Source: Rubrivivax sp. (GTDB lineage Bacteria; Pseudomonadota; Gammaproteobacteria; Burkholderiales; Burkholderiaceae_C). From it: a stretch of DNA of 48,631 nucleotides. Made by a program: the position numbers and the translations under genes. The first letter of the stretch is position 1. Every line of letters begins with the position of its first letter. Shown one piece after another: positions 1 through 9,050 of the stretch. The notes under the pieces are model-generated. The model had not been told where the DNA came from. It saw nothing but the letters and a program-made list of their open reading frames with translations, and did not search any database. The stretch spans positions 1 to 48,631 of the forward strand of contig JALHPF010000038.1 of assembly GCA_022842595.1 (NCBI GenBank), read 5' to 3'.

Positions 1-501
1 CGCCTTGAGCTTGCGGGTGGCCACGGCCTTGGCCGGCACCGGCGTGCCGGCGACTCGGCGCACCAGGGCGCTGCTGCCTTCTTCGATGCGCTCGGCCACC
101 AGGCTCACGGCCTGGGCGGCGGGGCGCACCACGCGGTTCAGCGTGTCCAGCGCGTTCACGTTGGCGGCGCGGTCCAGGCGCACGGCGCCTTCGGCGACGA
201 GGCCGACACCCTTGGTCGCGAGGTCCACGGCCACGCCGACGACGCTCTGCACGCGGTCGGTGCCCAGATGGACGCCCCTGACGTAGTAGCCGGTGACGCG
301 CTGCTGGGCGCCGATCAAGTTCGAGCGCAGGCCGGCGCGCAAGGCGGCGGCGCCGCGGTTCACCGCGCTGGCGAAGCGCGCGTCGACAAAGCCGACCAAG
401 CGCTCGCCGCCGTAGCGGTAGCTGTTGATGACGTTGGTGGCGGTGATGCCGTAGGCGGCGATGACCTCGGTGGCCACGGTGGAAAGGTTCTTGTTCGACA
501 T
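1..501 (-). CDS. Phasin-like helical protein, 3' end outside the window
   Basis: The frame is open from an ATG at 501 to the left edge, so 167 residues are visible and the C-terminus is missing. AGGAGCG lies just upstream of the ATG as a ribosome binding site. The protein starts MSNKNLSTVATEVIAAYG and is Ala/Val-rich and predicted helical, with few charged clusters. Near the edge it turns Lys/Ala/Pro-rich (VPAKAVATRKLKA), like the start of a histone-H1-like or PhaF-type tail. That layout recalls phasins and other polyhydroxyalkanoate-granule proteins, but I see no diagnostic motif and do not assign a function. There is no signal peptide, so it should be cytoplasmic. It could equally be a DNA-binding structural protein. 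Confidence 0.7.
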   Translation of the reverse strand, partial: MSNKNLSTVATEVIAAYGITATNVINSYRYGGERLVGFVDARFASAVNRGAAALRAGLRSNLIGAQQRVTGYYVRGVHLGTDRVQSVVGVAVDLATKGVGLVAEGAVRLDRAANVNALDTLNRVVRPAAQAVSLVAERIEEGSSALVRRVAGTPVPAKAVATRKLKA

Positions 502-1196
502 GGTTCGCTCCTGTTGGTTGAGAGGATCGACCCGACCAGGTAAACCGTTCGCTCCGGCCGCGTTCAATCAGGGTTGCAGCGACTGTGCCGACAGCTTGTA
601 GAGGACGCACCCCAGAACACGGGTTTTCCCTAGAGTGCGCAGTCTAGCCCGGCGCGAATGGCGCGACTGGCTCCGCCACGGCAGGGACCTGACTTCCGCT
701 GATCACGCTCGGCCGGCCAAGGTCAGCTGTCCGGCGTGGCTGCGAATCGTCAGTCTCGGCCACAACCGGTCCTTGGTGATCCGCTCAGAATTTTTCCTGG
801 TGGCCCGCCTTGGATGACCGGTTTGCGGCGGCCAACTTGAGCTCGACCTTGGCTCGTCCCGGCCAGGAGCGGGCACTCATGATCGTCGGGAGTCAGGCAG
901 TCTGTCTGACGCGCGAAAGCATCGTACCGAGAGCACTGCTACTCAGATCTTCCGCGCAGAACATTGTTGCCCGCCGCCGATTGGCAACTTTCCCGTTTGC
1001 CCTGAGCCACTGGCTTCATTGGCGCGCTTCTTGACGAAAGCCGACCACTCCTGCGTCGGCAGGTCGGACGTGACCTGTTCGGCGCGCATGCCGGCGCGAA
1101 CCCGTCTGGGCCTCCAAGTCCTCAAGGGAAGCCCCGCATCAGTCCGCACCTTGAGAAAGTCGCCTTTACGGCGCTTCACCCGCGTGTGCGTCGAGT
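502..1196. other. Stretch without a convincing gene
   Basis: About 700 bases between the phasin-like gene and the PEP-CTERM gene. Short open frames exist on both strands (for example 943-1179 on the minus strand), but none has a ribosome binding site, a recognisable domain or neighbour-like codon use. I see no tRNA, no strong terminator and no insertion sequence end. The part next to 502 should carry the promoter of the phasin-like gene. The rest may be decayed coding sequence, which I cannot show by eye. Confidence 0.5.
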
Positions 1197-1928
1197 TCAG
1201 TTCGCGGACACACGGCCCGCAGTGACCTCAGGCCTGCCCGTGCGCCGTCGGCGCGCCAGCGAAACCAGTGAGGCCAGGCCAACAGCCATCAGCCCGTAGG
1301 TGCCTGGCTCGGGCACGACCGGGGTGATGCCACCCAACTGGATATCGATGTTGTCGGTGTCGGCGCTGTAGAACAAATCGCCCGCCATGAACGGGAACCT
1401 GAAGTCAATGTCCAGCACCAAGTACAGATCTTCGTACCAGATGCCATCCACCGAGAGTCGGTCACGGTAGTTGCCTTGAGCGAAGCCAATGTTGTTGGCA
1501 GCGAAGACGTCTCCGAGTGGTTTCCCACGCAATGACCCAGGGCTGTTGACCGTGAACGGCACGACGTCAAACACGGTGTTGCCGGGACGGCCATCGAAAG
1601 TCAGACCCTTGATGGACCTGCTGCCGTCGTTGGAGAGCTTCCATGCCCCGGCAATGAATGAGTCATTCCTCAGCACCAAGCTCCAGCCCGTACCCAACGC
1701 CCCCGCCGCTGCCCACGAGACGGACTCGGTCGTGCCGTCGCCGAAGCGCACGGTGACTTGCGAGCCCACCATGTCTTCGGAGAAAGTGGCGAACTCGGTC
1801 AATGCTCTGGTGTCGTAATCGGTGCCGTTGGAGAAGGCGCTGGCTGAAGGAATGGGCGTCTGGGCGAGTGCGCCGACGCAAGCGCCAGCAAGGGTGATGG
1901 CCGCGAAGCTGCGTGCATGTGGTCTCAC
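1197..1928 (-). CDS. PEP-CTERM sorting domain protein (exosortase substrate)
   Basis: A 243-residue secreted protein. I chose the GTG at 1928 because AGGAGG lies 7 bases upstream and translation then opens with a short basic segment and hydrophobic core (RSFAAITLAGACVGALAQ), a normal Sec signal peptide. Starts further upstream would put a Pro/Arg-rich stretch in front of it. The C-terminus has the full PEP-CTERM signal: VPEPGT, a hydrophobic helix (YGLMAVGLASLVSLA) and an RRRR cluster. By family knowledge such proteins are handled by an exosortase linked to exopolysaccharide production; none is visible here. The middle (about residues 30-205) is acidic and beta-rich with no domain I recognise. 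It is monocistronic, with a G10 tract upstream. Confidence 0.85.
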   Translation of the reverse strand: MRPHARSFAAITLAGACVGALAQTPIPSASAFSNGTDYDTRALTEFATFSEDMVGSQVTVRFGDGTTESVSWAAAGALGTGWSLVLRNDSFIAGAWKLSNDGSRSIKGLTFDGRPGNTVFDVVPFTVNSPGSLRGKPLGDVFAANNIGFAQGNYRDRLSVDGIWYEDLYLVLDIDFRFPFMAGDLFYSADTDNIDIQLGGITPVVPEPGTYGLMAVGLASLVSLARRRRTGRPEVTAGRVSAN

Positions 1929-2583
1929 GAGTAGGCCTCCTGATGAGTGATGCCTGTACGGGTAGGCGGGCAGCACATTGCGAATGTAGGCAGGCGGCCC
2001 TCGTTGCGCACCTTGCAAACTGGGGGGGGGGCGGTTGCGTTTTTGTCGATCGCCCTAGATTCGACGCCATCACCAAAGCCCCGTCCAGAGCCGGTACCCC
2101 GCGTGGGCCTGGTCTGTCAAGGGCGGGGCCGATGCTCTTCCGGAGTCCGGCAACTTTGCGTTCGCTTGCCGCAAGCCGCTTGGCCCAAGCTGGTCTCGTC
2201 GGTGTTTCAGGTGGTGCTGCGTGTGCTGATGGGGATCTCGGCGCCGGACTTCACGGGGCGAAGTGCTTGGCACTCTGAGTTGCTTGCAACAGGCCCCCCC
2301 GAGCGACAGCTTCCCCGGCGCCAAATCGCCGAAGTCGGCGGGCCGCATAGGGTCGGGACATGCCGCCCGCTGCTCGTGGAAGCTGACGTCGGCGGAGCAT
2401 CCCCCAGTGGCCAGGTTTCTCCCCCGCGCGCCGTCGCAGACATGCGGCAGCCTCCGAGGCAAAGCAGCCGGGCAGCACCATCCCGGGCGCCCGTACTCAA
2501 TCCGCGTGTTTGACCGCAAGGTGCGCCAGCCAGGTTGCGGCTGGGTGCAGGCCAACCGCGAGGCGGCCGCCGACAATGCGCGA
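1929..2583. other. Non-coding stretch between two divergent secreted-protein genes
   Basis: About 650 bases between the GTG of the PEP-CTERM gene and the ATG of the alpha/beta hydrolase. It must hold both promoters. It contains a run of ten G at 2022-2031. Overlapping open frames on both strands (for example 2070-2654 minus) have no ribosome binding site or recognisable domain and look like chance frames in GC-rich DNA or decayed sequence. Confidence 0.45.
2022..2031. repeat. Homopolymer tract of ten G
   Basis: Ten consecutive G, about 95 bases upstream of the PEP-CTERM gene start. Such tracts are prone to slippage and are also prone to sequencing error. It lies outside the chosen reading frame, so it could affect only the upstream region, not the frame of the protein. 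Confidence 0.8.
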
Positions 2584-3360
2584 ATGGAAACGCTGATCCG
2601 CCACGCACGCCAAGCTTGTACCGCTCTGGTGGCTACCACTGCGGCCATGGTCACGATGGCCGTCGCGGACGGGTCTTCACCGCCGGCGCCTGCGCGGACG
2701 CAGGTGCATGCACTCGACGGCCACAGCGTGACGATGGACGTCTACCCTGCCGTCGGTCCTGTGCGGGGGGCCGCAATCCTCTCGCACGGCTTCACGCGTA
2801 GCCGGCGCACGCTGGCCGGCCATGCGCAGGCGCTGGCCGATGCCGGCGTGTTGGCCCTGACGCCGGACCTACCCTGCACCTTCGACTTCCGCTGCAACGC
2901 CCGCACCCTCGCTGCGCTGGTGGGCTCGCTGCGTGCTGGCGGAATTTTCAGCGCCCCGGTGGAGAGGGTCATGCTCGTGGGCTTCTCCGCAGGCGGGCTG
3001 TCCAGCCTGCTGGCGGCGGACACGCCAGGCGTGGTCGGTTTCGTCGGCCTGGACCCGTTCGACCGCACGATGTCTGGCGAGGTTGAGCGCTTGGGTTTAA
3101 CTGCGGCCGGCCGGCTGCGCACCGAGGCGCTGCTGCTGCGAGCCCCGCCGTCGCGCTGCAACGCCGAAGCCGTGGCCGCACCCTGGGGCACCGCGCTGCC
3201 GGCGCTGTGGCGCGACGAGCTGATCGCGGGCGCTTCCCACTGCGACTTCGAGTCGCCCACGGACTGGATGTGCCGCCTGGCCTGCGGCGAGACCGACCCG
3301 GCGCGCCAGCAGCGGGTGCGACAGGGACTGCTTGACGCCGTGTCACGCTGGATGCGCTGA
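2584..3360 (+). CDS. Secreted alpha/beta-hydrolase family protein
   Basis: A 258-residue protein with an N-terminal hydrophobic signal-like segment (about residues 10-28) ending near VADGSSPPAPA, so probably exported. The alpha/beta-hydrolase elements are in order: the HGFT oxyanion region at 68-71, the nucleophile elbow GFSAG with Ser135, a candidate acid in GLDPFD (about 157), and a C-terminal SHCDFE with His219 as the likely general base. It resembles chlorophyllase- or dienelactone-hydrolase-like esterases, but the substrate cannot be told. The frame is open upstream to 2263. The ATG at 2584 is preferred because only from there does the protein begin with a basic segment followed by a hydrophobic core. 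No clear Shine-Dalgarno is visible. It stands alone. Confidence 0.75.
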   Translation: METLIRHARQACTALVATTAAMVTMAVADGSSPPAPARTQVHALDGHSVTMDVYPAVGPVRGAAILSHGFTRSRRTLAGHAQALADAGVLALTPDLPCTFDFRCNARTLAALVGSLRAGGIFSAPVERVMLVGFSAGGLSSLLAADTPGVVGFVGLDPFDRTMSGEVERLGLTAAGRLRTEALLLRAPPSRCNAEAVAAPWGTALPALWRDELIAGASHCDFESPTDWMCRLACGETDPARQQRVRQGLLDAVSRWMR

Positions 3361-3627
3361 GCCGGCCGCCCTCGAGCGCGCGGGGTCAGGGTCCGCTGGC
3401 AGCCCCTTGGCGGCAGGCATCGGCCTTTCCGCATTTCCTGCGGCGAATGCAGCCAAGCTGGTCATGAGCGCGTGCACCCGCTCGGCTCGCAGGCCAATTG
3501 CCTCAACGACGATACGGGCGTTTGAAGAGACGATCCGCCAGCTTGTGCCTGGCCGTCGATTGAGCTTAGAGTCGACCGCGGTTTCCAGCCGTTTGCCAGT
3601 GGTCCACGAACAGACAAAGGATGAGAT

Positions 3628-4275
3628 ATGCCCTCTGCCGCCACCATCGTGCAAGACATCGTTAACGGCAGCATCACGGAGACCGGCAACTACCCGAAGG
3701 ACGGCGGCATCCTGCTGGACTATGACCACAGCAAGCCTCATTGCCTGCGGGCGGGTTATGGGTTCTTCAAGTGCGAGTTTGCGGGCAGCAAGGTCCACTT
3801 CACGTCCAAGCAGAAGGTCCTGCAAGTCGAAGGAAGCTTCGCCGAATTCGATGTCGACAAGAGCGTCTTCGCGGTGATGGACCACAACTGCAAGATTTCC
3901 GCGAGCGGCTTCTTTTCGGGGTGCGAGTGGCAAATCTATCGGGTGAAGCCGGCGCTCTACTACGGGGTGCACGTGCCACGGTCCCTCGACAAGCCCGACA
4001 AGTGGACTGACCTCATGGCGGCGTATGCGCATACTGCCGGCTGGACGCTTCTGGCGGCTTACCCTTCGCGGGGCGCTATCCAGACCAAGGGTGAAACCGT
4101 CTGGTTCGTTTCCCAGCTGTTTCCAAACCTTCGCATCGATACGGTGCGGTTCGTGAAGAGCCCGGTGACCACCATCGGCGGGGAGGCCGACGAGTTCGGC
4201 GGGATCAAGATGGGAACGGCGACGACGGTTCCTTCTCGAATCGTTCGGACGGCTTCCTACAGCGTCAACGTCTAG
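3628..4275 (+). CDS. Hypothetical protein, 215 residues, unrecognised
   Basis: The ATG at 3628 has a good ribosome binding site (AAGGATGAG) upstream. The protein has no signal peptide and no membrane helix, so it should be cytoplasmic, or a passenger exported some other way. It begins MPSAATIVQDIVNGSITETG and is rich in aromatic residues. It has four cysteines within its first 105 residues (KPHCLRAGYGFFKC, DHNCK, SGCEW). The second half has a KPALYYGVHVPRSLDKPDKW segment and a C-terminal GGIKMGTATTV. I recognise no family. By eye its base composition is less GC-rich than its neighbours, and long gene-poor stretches flank it, which fits a recently acquired or orphan gene. No partner gene is adjacent. 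Confidence 0.65.
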   Translation: MPSAATIVQDIVNGSITETGNYPKDGGILLDYDHSKPHCLRAGYGFFKCEFAGSKVHFTSKQKVLQVEGSFAEFDVDKSVFAVMDHNCKISASGFFSGCEWQIYRVKPALYYGVHVPRSLDKPDKWTDLMAAYAHTAGWTLLAAYPSRGAIQTKGETVWFVSQLFPNLRIDTVRFVKSPVTTIGGEADEFGGIKMGTATTVPSRIVRTASYSVNV

Positions 4276-4828
4276 CCGCTCGGCGGCCAGGCGGCAGATC
4301 GGCGCCAGCCGATCCGAGGCCAAGGTCTGGCGGGGCCAGCGCCGCGCTCACCTCCACGCGAACCGCGATCGCAGTCGTAGGCCTCCTCCGTGACGGCGCT
4401 GGCAGCGCCATCGGCTGCAGCCGTCGGTGGCACTGGATCATGCAGCTGGCGTGATCAGCGACGACTCAGGAGAAGCACGGCCGCCTTCGAAGTGTCAGCG
4501 CGCGCCTTTGGCGTCGCCAATGCAGCGTCGATGACGCCCGCACACAGAAATGCGCTGATGGCGCTGCGGTCACTGGGACAACGGCTACGCACATCTGGCC
4601 AAGACCGGAAAACCAGGCACTCTGTGCCGGGAGCAGAGTCTGCAGAGTCTTGTCGCAGGTAGCTCAGGCCCATAGCCGGATGGATTGGCAGCCGCTCCAG
4701 GACAGGTTTCAGATAAGCACCCGACGGACTTTATTTATCCCCCTCAGCGGCTCGCTGTGTTTTCGACTTTGATGACCTGTTCACGACTATTTTGGGTCGG
4801 AACAACAACGAGCCAGCCCCCGGCCCCC
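4276..4828. other. Stretch without a convincing gene
   Basis: About 550 bases between the 215-residue orphan and the 3' end of glmS. Small overlapping frames occur (4390-4662 plus, 4455-4673 minus) with no ribosome binding site or known domain. The part near 4725-4800 is unusually AT-rich for this DNA. No T-tailed hairpin is visible downstream of glmS. The segment may hold decayed sequence. Confidence 0.45.
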
Positions 4829-6727
<1,899 letters not shown>

Positions 6728-6815
6728 GATGTTTTGCCTTCCTTGCTTGAACGTTGGCGCATGCTAGGCCAGAGACAGTGGCATGAGTGAGCACTATGAC
6801 AGCGATTGTCGAACT

Positions 6816-6877
6816 TTTATTGCATCGACTTCGACGCCAGGCAAATTAGTTCATTCATATCGTACTTGCGCAATAAA
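6816..6877. promoter_or_regulatory. Inverted repeat in the glmS / Lrp-family intergenic region
   Basis: TTTATTGC at 6816-6823 is mirrored exactly by GCAATAAA at 6870-6877, with half-site centres 54 bases apart, near five helical turns. The right arm overlaps a second palindrome, TTGCGCAA (6866-6873). The segment is AT-rich compared with its surroundings and ends 8 bases before the regulator's ATG. Lrp/AsnC proteins often bind paired, phased sites and control their own gene, so this is a candidate autoregulatory operator that could also affect glmS. Confidence 0.4.
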
Positions 6878-6885
6878 CTTTCGCC

Positions 6886-7368
6886 ATGCCCCTCGACGAT
6901 CTCGACTTGCGCCTGCTGGACCTGCTTCAGACCGACGCCTCGCTGTCCAACCTGGCGCTGGCCGAACGCGCTGGCGTTTCACCGGCCACGACGCTGCGGC
7001 GGGTGCGCCGGCTGGTCGACACCGGTGTCATCGAACGCCAGGTGGCCCTTCTGAACCCCGCCGTGCTCGACACCGGGCTCACGGCGCTGCTGGAAGTCAC
7101 GCTCGACCGCCAGGGCGCCGAACATCTGGACGCCTTCGAAGCCCGCGCCGTGGCCGAAGCCGCGGTGCAGCAATGCTGGCGCGTCAGCCCCGGCCCCGAC
7201 TTCGTGCTGGTGCTGTGGGTGCCGGGCATGCCGGCCTATCAGGCCCTGGTGCAGCGCCTGCTGACGCAGGACGCCAACGTGCGCAACGTGAAGGCCTACT
7301 TCAGCGTGAAGCGCGCCAAGTTCGAACCTCGCATCACGCTGCCGCCTTCAGCAGCGCCAGGCCCTTGA
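6886..7368 (+). CDS. Lrp/AsnC family transcriptional regulator
   Basis: A 160-residue protein with the Lrp layout. An N-terminal helix-turn-helix spans about residues 1-55 (LDDLDLRLLDLLQTDASLSN, then LAERAGVSPATTLRRVRRL). An alpha/beta RAM ligand-binding and oligomerisation domain follows, containing VSPGPDFVLVLWVP and VKAYFSVKRAKFEPRI. Members usually sense an amino acid and bind as octamers or other multimers; the ligand here is unknown. It is divergent from glmS with a 158-base gap that carries an inverted repeat. Its 3' end overlaps the convergent rlmI gene by 35 bases. Confidence 0.9.
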   Translation: MPLDDLDLRLLDLLQTDASLSNLALAERAGVSPATTLRRVRRLVDTGVIERQVALLNPAVLDTGLTALLEVTLDRQGAEHLDAFEARAVAEAAVQQCWRVSPGPDFVLVLWVPGMPAYQALVQRLLTQDANVRNVKAYFSVKRAKFEPRITLPPSAAPGP

Positions 7369-8521
7369 GGTATTCGCCCTCGGGGAATTCGATCGTCGTC
7401 GGGTGGTCGCAGCTGGCTTCCAGGCGCTGCAGGATGGCGGCGTTCACCTCCGCGTCCAGCCCGGCGCCGGCCACGATCTTGTGGAACAGCTCGGCACCGA
7501 TGCCGCCGCTGCAACTGAAGGTGAACAGCAGGCCGCCCGGTTCCAGCAGGCGCAGCGCCAGCCGGTTGATGTCCTTGTAGGCGCGGGCGGCACGTTCGGC
7601 ATGGGCTGCCGTGGGCGCGAACTTGGGCGGGTCCAGCACGATGCAGTCGTAGCGTGCTCCGCTCTTGAGCGCATCTCGCAGGAACTGGTTGACGTCGGCG
7701 TCGACCACCGTGCTGCGTGCGGCGTCGAAGCCGTTCAGGGCCACGTGCGCCTGCACCCGCGCCAGCGCCGGAGCCGATGAATCGACGCTGGTGACATGCG
7801 CGGCACCCCCGGCCAGCGCCGCCACGCTGAATCCGCCGGTGTAGCTGTAGCAGTTCAGCACCCCCTGGCAGCCGAAGTGGCGCACCCAGCGGCCCAGCAG
7901 CGCGCGGTTGTCGCGCTGGTCCAGGTAGAAGCCGGTCTTGTGGCCTTCGGCCACGTCCAGCGTCAGCTGCCAGTCGTGTTCGGTGATGGTCGCTTCCGTG
8001 GCGCCGCTGCCGCGCAGCCAGCCGGCCACCGCGGGCAGGCCTTCGAGGCCGCGGGAACCGCTGTCCGATCGTTCGAAGAGGCGTTCGCAGCCGGTGGCGG
8101 CCAGCAGCGCGTCGGCGATCACGGCCTTCCAGCGCTCGGTGCCGGCGCTGCCGAACTGCGCGCACAGCAGCTCGCCATAGCGGTCCACCACCAGGCCGGG
8201 CAGGCCGTCGGCTTCACCGTGCACCAGGCGCACGCCATTGCTGGCCACGGGCAGGCGCGTGCGCAGCGCCACGGCGCGCTGGACGCGGCGTTCGAAATGG
8301 GCGGCGTCGATCTTGTCGGTTTCCACGAAGGACCAGGCGCGCACGCGGATCAGGCTGCTGGGGCTGAAGGCGCCCCAGGCCAGGAAGCGGCCGTCGGCGG
8401 CTTCCACGCGCACGGTCTCACCGGCGTCGGCGCCGCCCTTGGCGATGCTGCTGTGGAACACCCAGGGGTGGCGGCGCAGCAGGCTGCGGTCCTTGCCTTC
8501 GCGCAAGCGGATGGTTTTCAT
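7334..8521 (-). CDS. rlmI: 23S rRNA (cytosine-C5)-methyltransferase, RlmI family
   Basis: Methylates a cytosine of 23S rRNA (C1962 in E. coli) with S-adenosylmethionine. I start it at the ATG at 8521 (MKTIRLREGKDRSLLRRHPW), where the family's PUA domain begins; an upstream extension to 8572 would add 17 atypical residues. In order it has the PUA domain (about residues 1-80), the EEHD-type linker with GFYLDQRDNR, the Rossmann core (LNCYSYTGGFSVAAL), the DPPKFA motif, and FTFSCSGG with the likely catalytic Cys. The length of 395 is normal. It converges on, and overlaps, the Lrp-family gene. Confidence 0.93.
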   Translation of the reverse strand: MKTIRLREGKDRSLLRRHPWVFHSSIAKGGADAGETVRVEAADGRFLAWGAFSPSSLIRVRAWSFVETDKIDAAHFERRVQRAVALRTRLPVASNGVRLVHGEADGLPGLVVDRYGELLCAQFGSAGTERWKAVIADALLAATGCERLFERSDSGSRGLEGLPAVAGWLRGSGATEATITEHDWQLTLDVAEGHKTGFYLDQRDNRALLGRWVRHFGCQGVLNCYSYTGGFSVAALAGGAAHVTSVDSSAPALARVQAHVALNGFDAARSTVVDADVNQFLRDALKSGARYDCIVLDPPKFAPTAAHAERAARAYKDINRLALRLLEPGGLLFTFSCSGGIGAELFHKIVAGAGLDAEVNAAILQRLEASCDHPTTIEFPEGEYLKGLALLKAAA

Positions 8522-9050
8522 CGACGGCGATTGTCCCAGCACAGTCCGGATCGTCCAGCCAAACAGATCCAAGCTTCCCGAGGCGGAGCCGGCTTGGCCG
8601 CACCGCTGACGGACGGCGAACGGCGGACGGTGAGAAAACGGCCCGCGCTCGAGGACGGAACACTGTCGGCAGAGACCACTTTTCGGCCGCCTCGCCCCAC
8701 CTGGGGGGTATCAGACGCTGGCGTGGTGCGCTCGAAGCACTTGCACCTGTTGGCGCAGGTCAAGGTCAGCTTTGCCAAATTTCGAACTCAAGCACCCGGC
8801 CAGGAACAGCCGCCCGGTTCTCGCGGGCAGACGACTGCCTGGTGCAGACAGCGGCCAATTGTTCTGATCGCGTCATCGGTTCGCGTGTGACGCGCGCCCC
8901 ACGTAAGCTCGTTGGCCTTCTCCCTCCCTGCAACCGTCCGCGGCGACTTCACGCCGCTCCGCGACTTCCAACGCCAGCTTGTCGCGCGGCAATGGCGCCG
9001 GGCACCCGTGATGCCCACAGTTCCACGTCTGTTCACGACGGGGATTCGTC
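8522..9050. other. Stretch without a convincing gene
   Basis: About 530 bases between the divergent rlmI and the flavoprotein gene. It must hold both promoters. Open frames on both strands are short, lack ribosome binding sites and show no domain. I see no tRNA and no strong hairpin. Confidence 0.45.

Noticed and set aside
943..1179. 78-residue minus-strand frame
   Set aside because: No ribosome binding site, no family; could be a decayed gene but cannot be supported.
2070..2654. 194-residue minus-strand frame upstream of the alpha/beta hydrolase
   Set aside because: Overlaps the hydrolase start, no ribosome binding site, no domain; likely chance frame.
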